NCBI GenBank assembly: GCA_902729315.2
Contig: LR746266.1
Location: forward strand, 5,276,259-5,340,258
Source of the DNA: Spirodela intermedia
Taxonomy: Eukaryota; Streptophyta; Magnoliopsida; Alismatales; Araceae
DNA length: 64,000 nt
Direction: 5' to 3'
Shown: piece by piece, positions 45,258-58,539 of the stretch
How the letters are laid out: each line of letters begins with the position of its first letter
How positions within the stretch are numbered: the first letter of the stretch is position 1
The notes under the pieces: generated by a model
Databases searched by the model: none
The model's input: the letters and a program-made list of their open reading frames with translations, nothing else
Told to the model about the DNA's origin: nothing
Position numbers and translations under genes: made by a program

Positions 45258-48200
45258 TCAGGCCAAGGACAGTTCACCCGCAGGAACGGATCTTCGGACC
45301 AATTTAGCCCACGACTCGTTTGTTTCAGCGATAACCTTGAGAGCGTATTCCTGTTTCCCAAAGAAAAGGAAGAAATTAATTAATTAATTAATTAATTAAA
45401 TCAGAACTTGGATGCAAGAGAGGCAGGCAATAACACGCGAGCTGAATATTAATAATATTAATAAAAATAACATAAATCTGATTTTAGGCAGGCAAAACCT
45501 GCGTGCTGGAGATGATTGATGGGTTTAATTAATCATGCAGAACAAAAGCCCACATTTACTAGATTTAATTAAATGCCAGTGGTGAGGGGATTGGAGTAAT
45601 CATGGATTTTCGTGTGGTTGGAGTCTTTGAAAAGTCAACGCTGCCTCAAGGAAGAGCATGAAAATACATGCAAATGACTCGTTCCTTTTAAATAAATGAA
45701 TGTATGGTGAAATACTCCTTCATAAACATGCATGTTTGCTTAATTATGGGTCAATCGAAGCCTGATATTTCCTTAATTGTGCTTGTTTTGGGGCAGTTTC
45801 AAGTGGAACTGACTGAAATACTCTGAAAAGGAAAGGGTTACAGAGATTTTTCAACGTGTCTAAATAGTCTAAAACAGTCTGCACATCACCCATTGCTTCC
45901 GCCATTTGGATAGATTGGGTCCTCAAGATCACCAGCCTGAGCACTACAGGCTGACATATATTTTCCACCAAAAATATTACGTTCTAAAGAGAGTAAACGC
46001 CATTTGACCTGAGAGTAGTGACATGATCATTCAAGCATCTCTATCCATTGACTAAGAACTTGTCAGTAGTATCCAAAAGCTTCGTACAGAGAGGAGGCAA
46101 AGGTTCACACGAAAAAAACATAAAAAAAATACTGGAAAACGTAGAAAATCTCTCTTTCTCACACACATGAAATTACTACAAATGATCTAAAACCCTCCAA
46201 TGAAATTAGTCCTATATTGTAATTTTTAATCTTTCTAAAGAAAAATAATGATTTTATTTTTAATAATATTATACAAAGCATAGAAGACCAAAGGAAACAC
46301 CAGAAAAACTGAGGATAGAGGTGCATGTAATGAAACTATGAAGCAGGAAAAGAGCGACTTGATAAGTTTGAGAGAAACCAAGTGGGCAAAAAATGATACC
46401 TTGCTGGCTGGCTTATTGCCCAGGCCAAAGTTATTGGCAGGCTTTCCATCTGGGATCTTGTAGTCTCTAAACCAATCCCTTATGGCAGTCAGAGTCCCCT
46501 AAATGATCAGTAAAACAATGCAATTAAACCAAGAAGATTCCAAAAAAAAGAAAAAAAAAGGACGTGATATCACCATCTATGCAAGAAACAGGCAAGCAAT
46601 TATGTTCGACAAACAGCTAATCAGAAAACTGGTTCCAACCCAAATATGAGCCAGAAGTAATAGTGCTGGGGCTACCAGAAAAATGACACAACCTAGAGTG
46701 CTTTAAGAGACATGGAGCACATCATCATACACTACAGGTTCTAAAATCAATGAAGGAGCATGATTCAGATTGGTGTGAGGAATGTAATTCCATAGTCAAG
46801 TTGTATCCATAAAAACCACAGCAATATTGTTAAGGATAGATCCTTCAGAAGCTATTCCAGTGACATGAGCATGAGACAAAAACAACACGATGATATCTAT
46901 GGACAGTGAATCTACATATGAGGCCAATCAGAAAGGCAAAGGAATTTTCCCTAGTTACATGAAATGATCCTCGAAGTAGAGTAAGCAGCTAGACACTCTA
47001 CAAGCTTACAGCATACAGCAAACACAAGTGGAAGCTTGTAGCTGATGCGATTCTGTATCTTTCCACATTAAATAAATGAATAATATGTCATTATTAGCGC
47101 AAACATCATGATCACTGGATGGGACAATCATCTAATCTTTCCATGGAAGATGTAGATGCCCACTGGAATTGCAAACAGAAAGATCCATTATATTTCCAAA
47201 AAAAGGACCTTTCATCCGTGCAGTTTCTTAAAAACATCATGTAAGAAGTGCATTAAGCAGCGGAAATGGAAATATGGACATTCTTTCAAATTTTAGGCAT
47301 GTAATGGTTCAAATTGTACCGGAAAATGCTTTTCGACGTCATCAACATCGTTGACGAGTGAAGCCCGTGGGTCATCCAAGGAAATAGCAACGATCTTCCA
47401 ATCAAGTTCCCCTTCGTCAATCATTGCCAAAGCTGCCAAAGGTTTGACCTTGAGAATCTGACCAATCTTCCCCCGAGCATCGCCGATCTCCACAACATCA
47501 ACTAGGAGCAGAAATGAGAAAGTAACCAGAAGAACATCAGAGACTGCAAATATATGCATTCATCTGTCGGAGTAAACGAAAATCGGAAGGCCAGTAAGCT
47601 ACCTGGATCATTATCCCCAAAGGCCCCATCAACTTCTTCATTTGAAAAGGATGGATCTTCCCAAGTTTGAGGAAGCAGCCCATAATTCCAGTTTATGTTG
47701 TACCTGTTAGTATAATGAAGAGAATTCATAATTAAATGCACAAAATCCCACGAAAAAATGCTCTAAGAACATTATGACAAACTTATTCCTGAGATATTTC
47801 CAAAAATACACACCAAGTATCTGGACATATGGTAGATAAATTCAAGGATCAAATAAAATATGTATTAAATTTTAAAGGCTCCTCGTTTTATGGTAAATGC
47901 ACTGAGATGATCTCACGGGAATGACGATGTCTCCATGACAATCTTACGAGCAGAAAGTCTCTATCGACTTGACGATCATAGAGAATCGTAGCATTATATG
48001 AAATTAGTTCCAACGATTTCCTTGGTTGATGGGAGTGCAAGAGACTTACGGGTAGTATCGGAGCTTCCCCTTCTTCGTATCCTGCTTGATGGGGGTGAAC
48101 GGTTCATCCGTCGCCACCTCCATCTTCGCGCTCGTCTCCTTCGGTATCTCTACGATGAAGTTGAAAACCCCGTCCCCCAAATGCAGCGGGACATCGTGCC

Positions 48201-48565
48201 ATGGAGAAATCTGCGAGAGTAGCCCCATTTCATCCCAAAACCACCCATCAGTCATATAAAACTAGAAACTGTAACTATGTGACTCTGAGAGAGAGAGAGA
48301 GAGAGAGAGAGAGGAACCTTACCTTCTTACCGGAGCCATCGAGGAAGAAGGCGCGGTAGTCAAGAGTCTCAGGCTGTCCCTCCTCCTTGATCTGGATGTC
48401 CGGCTGGTAGAGCGCCCGGCAGGCCTTGTGGAGACCCTTCGATCTAAAGTGGACGGCGCCAGGCCTCGCGGCAAAAGGGCGCCTCTGAAACAGAAGCCCG
48501 CACTTCCCGGCATGGGAGCCCTGCATAGCCCCCGCCGCCGTCAGGACCCTAGCGGCCGCCGCCAT
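45258..48565 (-). CDS. PPA6: Soluble inorganic pyrophosphatase, chloroplastic
   Basis: Six exons, minus strand: 48565-48323, 48210-48050, 47703-47603, 47501-47320, 46498-46400, 45350-45258; 292 aa against about 300 for Arabidopsis PPA6 (At5g09650). It hydrolyses pyrophosphate to two phosphates with Mg2+ in the plastid stroma, pulling biosynthetic reactions such as ADP-glucose formation forward. A basic, Ala/Arg-rich transit peptide covers about residues 1-55. The family I signature is DNDPVDV (165-171), preceded by [18 protein letters not shown] and followed by [12 protein letters not shown] and [14 protein letters not shown]. The last exon (EYALKVI to GELSLA) lies 1 kb from the previous one and is easily missed. 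A GA/TC microsatellite starts nine bases inside intron 1. Confidence 0.94.
45351..46399 (-). other. Last intron of the plastid pyrophosphatase gene
   Basis: A 1049-base intron from GTATCA (46399) to AAACAG (45351) on the minus strand. It holds a TTAA-type tetranucleotide run at about 45378-45399 and an intronic open frame (45971-45744) that resembles no pyrophosphatase sequence. Confidence 0.85.
46499..47319 (-). other. Intron 4 of the plastid pyrophosphatase gene
   Basis: An 821-base intron between the exons ending HFP and starting GTLTAIRDW. No feature recognised. Confidence 0.85.
48287..48313 (-). repeat. (TC)n microsatellite next to a splice donor
   Basis: Thirteen or so TC units in the sense of the pyrophosphatase gene, starting nine bases after the intron 1 donor GTAAGG. 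Confidence 0.9.
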
Positions 48566-50549
48566 CCCTATCAGGCAATACGGCAACAGTTCTCTCTGAA
48601 CTCCGGCAGCCACAGAAGCTCTCCACCGCAGGTGCAACCAAAATGCGCCACGCCATGGCCGGAACTTATAGCTCTTCCCCGAGCTCTATCTCCGCCGATG
48701 ACGCGGCGACCTTCCATTGGACTGTAATGATCTGGCAGAAAAATCGGAACTATTATTTTAAGTTGATCTACAGTATCTCAGTTGCTTTCAAATATTTTTT
48801 TTTCAAGGAATCACTCGATAAAAATGATTTCCGATCGTTAAAATCTTCAGTCACATCAAGCTTCCTCTTCCACCGGCGACGCTCTTCTCCGGCGAGGACG
48901 GCGGCGCCGCTGGCCACCTTCGTCGCCGGCAATGGAGACCCTTGCGGCGTACCGAGGAACGGTTTTTTTCCCCTAATTATTCAATTTATAAAATCAATTA
49001 AAATAAGTTTTTTTCTCTCGGATTTCGTGCCAAAAGGGCGGGGTTTTATTGTGTTATTAGCCAATGTACCTGGGCAGAAATTATGGCCAGGTGCATCCCT
49101 CCTCACTGCTTCGTCAGCACAGTTTTTACATTATACGAAAGTCGAGGAGACTCCATCATTTCAATATTATATTATTTACTGTTTTACTCTCTTGAACTGT
49201 ATAATTTATAAATATGTCCCTATTTTCTATGGGACAGTCGAATTTTAGCAATAGTCTGGATATGTTGTAGAAAATGCTAAACTACCCTGAGAGTTATTTT
49301 ATTTAACGGACGAGTGTGAAAGGGTACATAAAACTAAATATCCCTGTAATCTTCGAAGTCCTCACGTGATGGGAAAGACGGGGGCGGGTGATCCTCACGT
49401 GGGGAGATCTTATTATAAATACTGGGAAATTGGGTTTTAATGGGAGCCCATAAATGTCGGGCGAGCGGATCTTCATACGTTCAATCGGCCAGCGGGCCCA
49501 GGCAGACCCATGTGGGATCCGCGAGTCTGGGACGTTTCTGCGGGTCGGCACGTGGGAGTCTGTGAAGCCTTCGAAGTGTCGGTCCGGCCCTGGTCTTATT
49601 CGGGGTAAGGTGACCGAACTTTACGGTGTTTCGCTCGTTTAACGACCGCAGTCTTTCTTCGGTCTTTCTCCTTTTCCTTGACCCATAACAGCGATAGAAA
49701 AGACCAACAGATGTGGGTACTTTGTGTCACGAATCTCGAGGCAGTAGGCGGCGGGCGATCGACAGTTTGCCACCTTGCCTCATTGCGGAGGTTCGCAGGC
49801 GGCGGTCAGGAGTTCTGGTAGATGCCGCCGATTCCGCAGCTCATACGGTTTTGGTGATGTGCTTCGATCGGCGGCGGTTTTAATCTCTTTTTGTTTTTAA
49901 TCCATTGTGTTGCTCAGACTCGAGCGTAATCTCCACTAGGCATTTTTTATCTGGTTTATGGGGGAAATTTCTTGGTCCAGCTACCGAGCTTCTATGATCT
50001 TCGGTGCGTCATTTGTTAGATAGTTTCTCTGGTTTGGCGGGAGGTGGTTCGGCGAGCAAGGGGTGTTGTGTTTGGTTGGGCGTCGGCACCGGTCGCAGCG
50101 GAAATGGAAGATGCTTCTCTATTATTTTGACGCGGAGGGAGGAATGCAGGTCAGGATTTTGCTCTTTCAGCTCGTCAAGGGAGAAAAAATGCGGGAGATG
50201 AGTGGGCATGAGGTCGTGGAAGACGGTGGTTAGTTGGCATCCCTCTGGAAGATGTTTCCCCGCGGTTCTCCGAAACAAGGCAGCGAAAATCTGGTTCTAA
50301 GGTTGTTTATCGGCTGCCGGCGTTCCTAGTGTATGAATCATTTTCGGGAGGAAGGGTGAATGCAAATGGTCAAAGGATTGCTTCGTTCAGTTTTTCCTTG
50401 GACATGGTCTGGTCTACATTTCAAGGTCCAGACAACGTCTTCAGAATTTTAGCTAACTATTGATACCCTCTGCTAGGACGATAGAGACAGAGCTCGGGTT
50501 CCAGGATAATTAGTTTCTCATCCACTGCAAGTCAGGCTTATTGTCAGTA
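48566..50549. other. Divergent intergenic region between pyrophosphatase and kinesin-8 genes
   Basis: About 2 kb holding both promoters. A 201-codon plus-strand frame (48643-49248) and a GC-rich patch at about 48870-48955 stand out, but neither resembles a known family. Site II-like GGGCCC and AGCCCA occur near 49445-49500. Near 49740-50330 the plus strand is probably the kinesin leader or an untranslated 5' exon. Confidence 0.5.
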
Positions 50550-53500
50550 ATGCCGAGCATTAGACCCCCAGCTTGGAAGCAGACTGCCACTCTCCAGGTT
50601 ACAACCATCTGGAAAGGAGAACCTTTCTTATGTTTTTGCACTAATTTATTATCTCTTCTTGATATAGTTTTTTTCATTTCAGGTAGCTGTGAAGTGCAGA
50701 CCCTTAACAGAGGCAGAACGTCAACAAAATCGGCATATTGTTCACGTTACAAATAATAAGGTCTATAATTTTTCTCTAGAAACATGCACTTTTTTGCTCA
50801 GAGGGTTTTTTTTCTTTTCACTCCATTGAAGAATCATTGTTAATCATACCGCAGGGTGTTATTGTTTTGGATCCTGATTTGTCGAAGGACTACCTTGATC
50901 TCATCCAAAATCGAACTAAAGAGAAGAGATACAGTTTTGATCATGCATTTGGACCTGAGTGCACTAACACGGTATGCAAACAATTTTCTCATCAATGACC
51001 AAAATTCTTGTCTCATATTTTCTCGTGGACTTCTGATTTCGGCCAACAAGAGAATGAATGTTATTATGACCTTAACTACCAGTTTAGTAGATCCCTGCAA
51101 TCTCAGATATTGTTTTAATGATCGTTGTTTCTTATGGAGATTTTTTTTAACTTCACCTTATTACTGCATAATGATCCTTCGTTAGTCCTGTAATGTGTAT
51201 TCTTTGGTTTGTTAGGGAGATGTATAACTGTTTTATTTGCAAAAGAGTTGCCCTATCATTGGTATATTAATAAATGTCTTGTTGTTGGAAGTTTCTCACG
51301 TCATAAAGCTCTTATCAATGATAGCTCTCTGCTAGAAGTTCTAATCATGTCTTAATCTCTTTAAAAATTGCCCAGGATGTGTACAAATGTATCTCCTCTA
51401 CAATTGATGGGGTTGTACAGGGCCTCAATGCCACTGTCTTTGCATATGGGGCAACGGGAAGGTATTATTCTGTCTTAAAATGACTTGAAATGGTAGCATT
51501 GCTATTATTTTATTAGAATGTATTTGTTCACTTGAGAACATTTTCTAATGAAAAGTAAAAGAGCGTTTTCTTCTTCTTGTGGCAGTTTGTTTTTTTATTT
51601 ATCCACGTCATTTGATCACGCTTGCTTGAGCTATCCTCCGCCTATTGGATAGTCTAATATGCTGGTCAAAGTTGCCTTCATGTTGCTTGGTATTAGACCC
51701 AGACCGTGTGATGTATGGGTAGTCCCAATCAAAGCGTAAAATTCTGTCAAACGTGACTATACTGGTCTTACTGTTTCATTTGCATCATTTATCTGTGAAT
51801 GATTGTATATTTCACAGTTTAATAAAATATCCATAAGCTTTTCACTGGTGAATTGTCATGGACCTGGTACTTTTAACTGTCAATCTCTAATGCATATTTG
51901 ATAAAATGCGCCAATAAAGTTGTGTCCGCATAAGAATCATGTATTGCAGTTGTGATACTCTCTTCTTCTTTTCTTTTTTAACTAATGAATGAGATTGCCC
52001 TTCTCCGTCTAAAAACGAGTTTTTGTTCTGACCTAATGCTTTTTGTTCTGCTGATGTTATCCATTTTATTTACGTTTACATAAATACTTCTAGATTTGTA
52101 TCATATGTTTAACGTCTCATGTCTAGAAGCTTGTAATTATATCATTAAGAAACCAGAGGACCTAATAAAGTTAATCTTTTTCTTAAAGTTAAAGGACCAT
52201 TCAAGGTTACGCTAATGTAATGTCCTTTTACATATTGTGATTTCCAAGTAAGAATCCGGGCATCGTGTCATATGTATTGCTTAAGTGATCCTCATCCTCA
52301 TCAGAAATGGGGAATGTGAACACACCTTCGATCCTTTTTGGTCTTAGGCTGTGAATCATTACTGCTTATCCTTGGCATAATATTAAAACAACGAAAGCTC
52401 CAAAAATCAAGCCATATCCACAGGCTAAAGATTGACCACCTCAGTATGATTCTAACTGATCTTTGTTGGCTACGATACTGTTTTCCTATGAAAAAGTTGA
52501 CCAATGGTTAAGACACTTTGGATACTTATGAATAACAGAATTTCCGCATAGATGATTACTAATTTTGGCTTTTGCCATTGTCATACAGTCATGTTGTATC
52601 TTAGATTACGAATTTGTTCCCACAAGTCCCCAAATCAGCAGTGCATTGGAAGAATATGGCCTCCAAGAATAATACGGCTATGATTTTAACCTTAGAGGGG
52701 GGGTTGGATGCTTGGTGTGCATACCATTAATGTTTCTCTTGTGCATCGGGCTGCATATGTGATTGTGGGGATTTTTAGGTGCAACTTCTTATACAGCTGA
52801 GCAGAACTTTTGTCATCAACAATTTGTAGTACAGTTTTCAAGTAAGTCAAAGTCTTTCTTTTTTCCATTTGCATATACATTCGCATAATGGGATTTACAT
52901 GTAATATGGGGAATGAAGTTATGAGAAATCTAAAAAATGTACATTATTATCGGACAGTAAACAGCGAAAGAATTAATTATTACATTTTCTCTGAGTGGCC
53001 AAGTTTTTCATTAAAGTTTTCATTTTCTGCCCTAAAGACAAGGTTGATATCATTATTTGAATATCGACTGCCTTTTGTACACTAACTAATGCATTCAAAG
53101 TTTAAAGTGTTGCCATATTTTTGGGAAATCGACTATAATGCTGTGTTTTCATGTATGAATGTAAATTTAAACAGTTTTATGATTGATATCACAAGAATCC
53201 AATGCATGTATGCGCATATTCCTTGGGTCAAAGATATACATTATGATTTGCTTTGCACACATATGTTACAGCTTCTTGTCTTATTTGTATTTCCAGTGGG
53301 AAAACATACACAATGGTCGGGACACACAATGATCCTGGACTTATGGTTCTTAGCTTGCACACAATCTTTGATCTCATCAAAAAAGATGAAAGCTCAGATG
53401 AGTTTGAAGTCTCCTGTTCATACCTAGAAGTATATAACGAAGTATGTTCCTGATTTTAAGACAATGTCTGTCTGCTGAGCTTGGATCATGTTAAAGCCCG

Positions 53501-56500
53501 TTTTCCACTAGTCTTTATCCTTTTTTCTTTCACGGAATTCTAGGTTATATATGATTTGCTTGAGAAGTCTTCCTCTCATTTGGAGCTAAGAGAGGACCCT
53601 GAGAAAGGAATCGTTGTTGCTGGTCTCAGGACTATTAAGGTTTGCATTATCGTCCTTTAAGCATTATTCTATAGCCTTTCAATTTCATTTTTCTCTAGGA
53701 AAAAAATCAAAAGGGAGGTGAGTATTTTATTTAAAGGGATATTAATAAGAAATAAGTCATAACTTTTATACTCCCAGTCAATTGAGAATAGAGATCAGTT
53801 ACACTCATTTTGCCTACCATAGAGAAACTGGACAATGTTCATCCTTTTTGTAATCATATTAGGCACATGGTCTTTTGTATTCACATCTCTTGAGAATCTA
53901 ATTTACCTTGATAAAGTAATTGTAAATTTATTTATATTTGGTCTTGTCACGCTGCAATGTATTATTTGCGAGCAAATTGTGGAGGAAACATGACTACGAC
54001 GGACTTCAAACGATGGATAGCTTAATCTAGAGTGCCACAGATGACCTCTGAGAACGTGCCATTGTGTATGTTTTCTCACTGGAAAACATGCCATTGTGTA
54101 TGTCGGACTCCTTGTGTACCATGCAGAACGCATATTCCTGAATTCTTGTTGATAGTCAGTTTCCTGGAGGAAAGTTTGACCAACAGCAGATCCACGCATG
54201 TTTAAACCCTCCTCCCTCTGATACAGCTAGATTTAGTCGGGTACTCTCTGCTCACAGGTCTCATTGCTATGATATCATTAAGATAAAAGAAGGGCAAGAT
54301 AAGAGAATGCGGACCAAAGAAAAGGAGTACCGTATCAAACTTTTTAAGATCCGTGCTGCTACTCTCAGAGTTCGTATATTAGGGTGAAAAACAGATCACT
54401 ACGAACTGCACTCTTATGGGATAAAAGAGTAAAATGCCTTGTTATAAATGCAAATAACTGATAGACATTAGCTTTTATACCTTTCAAACCAAGTGTGCAT
54501 ATATTTGTTTAGTTGGACAGAAGCTCTCTGACCAGCTATATTCAGAGGAAGAGTTGCGCGCACTTTACATTGAAACTCTGCACCTCTACTCAAAAAGTTC
54601 TGAAAATGATAATTTTGCTCGTCACAATAATATGTTATCAAATAGTGGGATGTTTGAATTGTCGGTAGGACACTAACGTTCGTTTGATTATATTTTTATT
54701 TCGACAAAAAAAATTTCATCTTATATAAATTAATATTAAGTGGAAAAATTGCAATCATATGTCTGCTTGCGTTCTTGATTTATGCATTCTCATACTGGAT
54801 TCCATAGTCAGCCATCTCTTATCATAGATATTCTTCTTTTTTCCATTTTTTCAGGTCCAATCAGCTGATAAGATATTGGAACTTCTAAACATTGGAAATA
54901 GTAGGCGCAAAACAGAAAGCACGGAAGCAAATGCAACTTCTTCACGGTGAGCTATGGGTACAATTCAGAGTCATCAGATTAATTTGGATTTCACATTGAT
55001 GCTATCAGAAAATTTCTGGATATTTGCTTTTCATTTCAATTATTTATTTCCATTTGACATTTATCCTTGCAAACTATGCATCAATTTACAGTTTTCTGTT
55101 CAGGTCACTTGACATTTTGCAAAAAAAATCCTATAGTGGGGTGCTGGTCATTCACATTGATGATAATAACAGCCTATTGTAGCTACAATTTTCCATTGGC
55201 AATATTGATCATCCAGTATGTCAAGGTACCCCATATGAAGTGGAAACACACTTTCCTTCCTAGAGCTGTGAAGTTCAGTCCTGTTGGACACCAAAAATAG
55301 ACATTTTACAAAGTTATTTTCACAAATTATTATCTCCTCTAATGTTCTAGGCATTGGAGGGTAATCTAGTATGCATTTGTTGAAGAAAAAACCGATAGCA
55401 CTCACATTATTTTCCCCTATTCAACTCACGTTTGTGCATGCTTTCTTATTACATGTTTCATATTTAAATTCCTAAACATGTGAAGTCATTGCATGTCATT
55501 CTATGTCAACTGGAAGCTACGGTAGAACTTATGATGCATTGGTCACCACTCTAATTTGCAAGTCGAATGCTTCCTTAAACAGGTCACATGCAGTCTTGGA
55601 GATTACTGTGAAAAGGAAACAGAGAAATAACTACAGAACTCAAGTTCTACGTGGAAAACTTGCACTTGTTGATCTTGCTGGGAGGTCTTTAACTACTCGA
55701 GATTTTCCTTGAATTTTCAATTATTCCGTGTTTATTTATTTCTCTGTCCTTGACGCCCCTCAATTCTTTTACAACCTGCTTCCCTCAGTGAAAGAGCATC
55801 AGAAACCCAAAATGCTGGTCAAAAGCTAAGAGACGGGGCTAATATCAATCGCTCTCTTCTTGCCTTAGCTAACTGCATCAACGCTTTGGGCAAGCAACAT
55901 AAGAAGGGGCTTGCATATGTTCCTTACCGCAATAGGTATTTCTTTACGATTTTAATTTTGAGTAATTATTACAAGACCATCGAATGTACCTTATTTTTTT
56001 TAATCTCTTCAGCAAGTTGACACGGATTCTGAAGGATGGTCTGAGCGGTAATTCTCAAACAGTTATGGTTGCCACTGTATCACCTGCAGATGGTCAGTAT
56101 CACCACACCGTTAATACATTGAAATATGCTGATCGAGCCAAAGAGATCAAAACGCACATTCAGGTGATAGAAATTGTCCTTGGAGTTTGAAAGTCTGAAC
56201 ATTTTGGTTGACTTTTGCATGAAACCAAACAGACAAGATAATCAGTTTCACACATTTCATATGGCCTTGTCCAGTGTAGTAGTTCCTTTTTATTATACCA
56301 GATTATGATCATCCGATTCTTCCACATGGATTGCCTGGTTATATCTGGTGGATACCATACTATTTATATCTATTTGGGTCGAATCTTCTGACCAAAAGTA
56401 TTAGACTTGCAGTGAAGTGAGGCCATTGCTGACTGTGTTCTAATATGTCAGAAAAACATTGGACCGATTGATACCCATATCACGGATTACGAAAGAATGA

Positions 56501-57759
56501 TCGACAACCTCCAGGTAAACTTTTGGGAAATATTTTAACGTTTTATAGGTCAAAGATGGTGCCCTAATTCTGGATTGTGATTTCAATCTTGCAGGTTGAA
56601 GTATGCCGATTAAAGAAGGAATTAGCAGAGAAGGAGTCTCAGTTATGCAAAAAACCAGCCGAGAAGACTGCAGACGATGAGCTCTCTTGGTTAAATTTTT
56701 TGAGCCGTGAGACCAGTGAAAATGTTCAGGAACGCATAAACCTTCAAAAGGCATTGCTAGAGCTTGAGGAAACCAACCTTAGAAATCGGATTGAGCTTCA
56801 ACATCTCGACGATGCTATTGCTAAACGCCAGGTCTGTCCATTGCGGGTTTTTTTTTTTGTTTTTTTTTTTTGTTCAATCTTTTTGCATTACTAATTTTTT
56901 TTTGGCGGAGAATATTTTTCTGGGTTCATAGTCGGGTGTATTAATTGACATTATACATTCTAATTGCTTCTAAATCTTCATTATTTTATTAATTATGTCA
57001 CTGGTCAACTTTAAAACAATAAAGAATCCATTTTTATCTTCCCTGCATTTCTATCTTTGGCTCATCTTTGATGGGTTGACTTGCTACGTTCTTGCTCAGG
57101 CCGTTGAAAAAGATGGGGCGGTCGTCCAGGCACTGACCCTGAGGAGGCAAGTCATCCTGGATAACATCCGTGATAACGACGAGTCCGGCGCCATGTACCA
57201 GAAGGAGATCGAGGCAAACGAGAAGCAGAGGCGCCAGCTCCAGGACATGATCGAGGAAGCTGTCAGCAGCAATGGCAACCGGACCTACCTTAACATCCTC
57301 AGCCAGTACCGCCTTCTTGTGAGCAGAGCTGAAGATCTCTCCAATGGATTCATTCATTACCACCGCTGTTCTTGACGCTGCGATCCCGCGCTGCAGGGCA
57401 TGACGAACACCGAGCTCCAGTTCGAGATCGCCATGAGGGATCAGATCATCCACAGCCAGAGGGAGGCGCAGAGGAACCTCTGGAACATGCTTCTGGGGCT
57501 GGGCCTGGATCAGAAGCAGCTGATGGAGTTGGCGGCCAGACAGGGAGTCACCATAGAAGACTGGACGGCACCCTCGGTGGGCACCGCAATGCGGCTTCCG
57601 TCATCCCCCTCCGGGGCCTTCTGCAGGCAGGAGCACCATACCTCCTACTGTATGATGTCTCAGGAGAAGCTTGCGCCGGGCAGGTGCGAGCTCCGCCCAA
57701 TGCCGCGAAGACAACAACGGCAGCAGCAGCAGCCCATTTCATCGTCGTGCCAGAATTAG
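50550..57759 (+). CDS. KIN8B: Kinesin-8 motor protein (KIN8B-like)
   Basis: Fourteen exons: 50550-50597, 50683-50760, 50855-50971, 51376-51461, 53297-53441, 53544-53639, 54855-54946, 55583-55684, 55789-55935, 56013-56163, 56452-56514, 56595-56831, 57100-57318, 57397-57759; 647 aa. Kinesin-8s are plus-end-directed microtubule motors that regulate microtubule ends. The N-terminal motor starts at about residue 15 (QVAVKCRPL) with P-loop GATGSGKT (106-113), switch I NATSSRSH (216-223) and switch II DLAGSE (251-256). It continues through [22 protein letters not shown] and [14 protein letters not shown] neck and coiled coil follow (about 376-530), then [13 protein letters not shown] and a short Gln-rich tail (RRQQRQQQQ). 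KIN8 proteins I recall run to 700-800 aa, so the tail is short. The start matches the MPSIR beginning of KIN8B. The B label is tentative. Confidence 0.92.
51462..53296 (+). other. Intron 4 of the kinesin-8 gene, 1.8 kb
   Basis: Splits the Ser codon of the P-loop (AG/T). AT-rich, with no readable relic. Confidence 0.85.
53640..54854 (+). other. Intron 6 of the kinesin-8 gene
   Basis: A 1.2-kb intron (GTTTGC to TTTCAG). A short phrase around TGCCATTGTGTATG is present twice about 33 bases apart (near 54057 and 54090). Nothing else seen. Confidence 0.8.
54947..55582 (+). other. Intron 7 of the kinesin-8 gene
   Basis: A 636-base intron splitting the Arg codon of switch I. No feature recognised. 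Confidence 0.85.
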
Positions 57760-58495
57760 GTCACCATCTCTCACCCTTGCTCGTGGATTACTTCAGAGGA
57801 TGATCCTCCATGGATGAGAGTTCTCACCTTGTGTCCCAGATCCCACAGCGTCTTCACCAGCTCGCCGCCGGAGTTCTCTAGAGGGCTGAGGCCTTTTAGC
57901 CATCCTCTCCCCCTGAGCACGCGGGTCTCGCCATTCCTGCCTCCTCTTTCTGTCAGCCTTCGGCGGAGTAAGCTGCCGTTGTATCATGCTGGTTCTTGCT
58001 TCCTCCTCCCTTCTGTTCTTGCAGCTTCTGGTGGGTGGGGGGGGGGTCCACTGTCAAGAAGGGTTATTTTAATTTTTACTTTGCTCCCTGAAAAACTCTA
58101 AACTTGAAGATTAATCCTTTTATTAGGAGACTAAGTTACTCTTTAATTTATTAAATAATTTATTTTATGAATATTTGCCATTCGAGCTCATTAAAAGAAA
58201 TATTAGCGCCTTCTTCCTGGATAAAGTATCATATATACCCTCTTAATGGTTAGGAAAAAGGGGGTTGAGAGAGAGAGAGAGAGAGAGATACAGAGAAGAA
58301 GAAGAATGGTTAATGTATAATTTTAGGTTATCAAGGGGGAAAGCTGTTAAAAATTATGATTTAATTTGATTGAGAAAATTATGTAAAACAGTACGAGGTA
58401 AGATGGAGCGAAGAACCGGTGTTTTCATTTCCAGAGAGGAACTCGTCGGCTCTGAAGGGGTTTTAGCTCCAGCTTCGCGCCTTCGTCTTTACAGC

Positions 58496-58539
<44 letters not shown>

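Noticed and set aside
45030-45383. A 117-codon plus-strand frame after the transporter gene
   Set aside because: It is antisense to the last pyrophosphatase exon and has no family resemblance.
45744-45971. A 75-codon minus-strand frame in the pyrophosphatase gene, first considered as its 3' end
   Set aside because: It shows no similarity to the pyrophosphatase C terminus. The true last exon (EYALKVI to GELSLA) is at 45258-45350 with correct splice sites.
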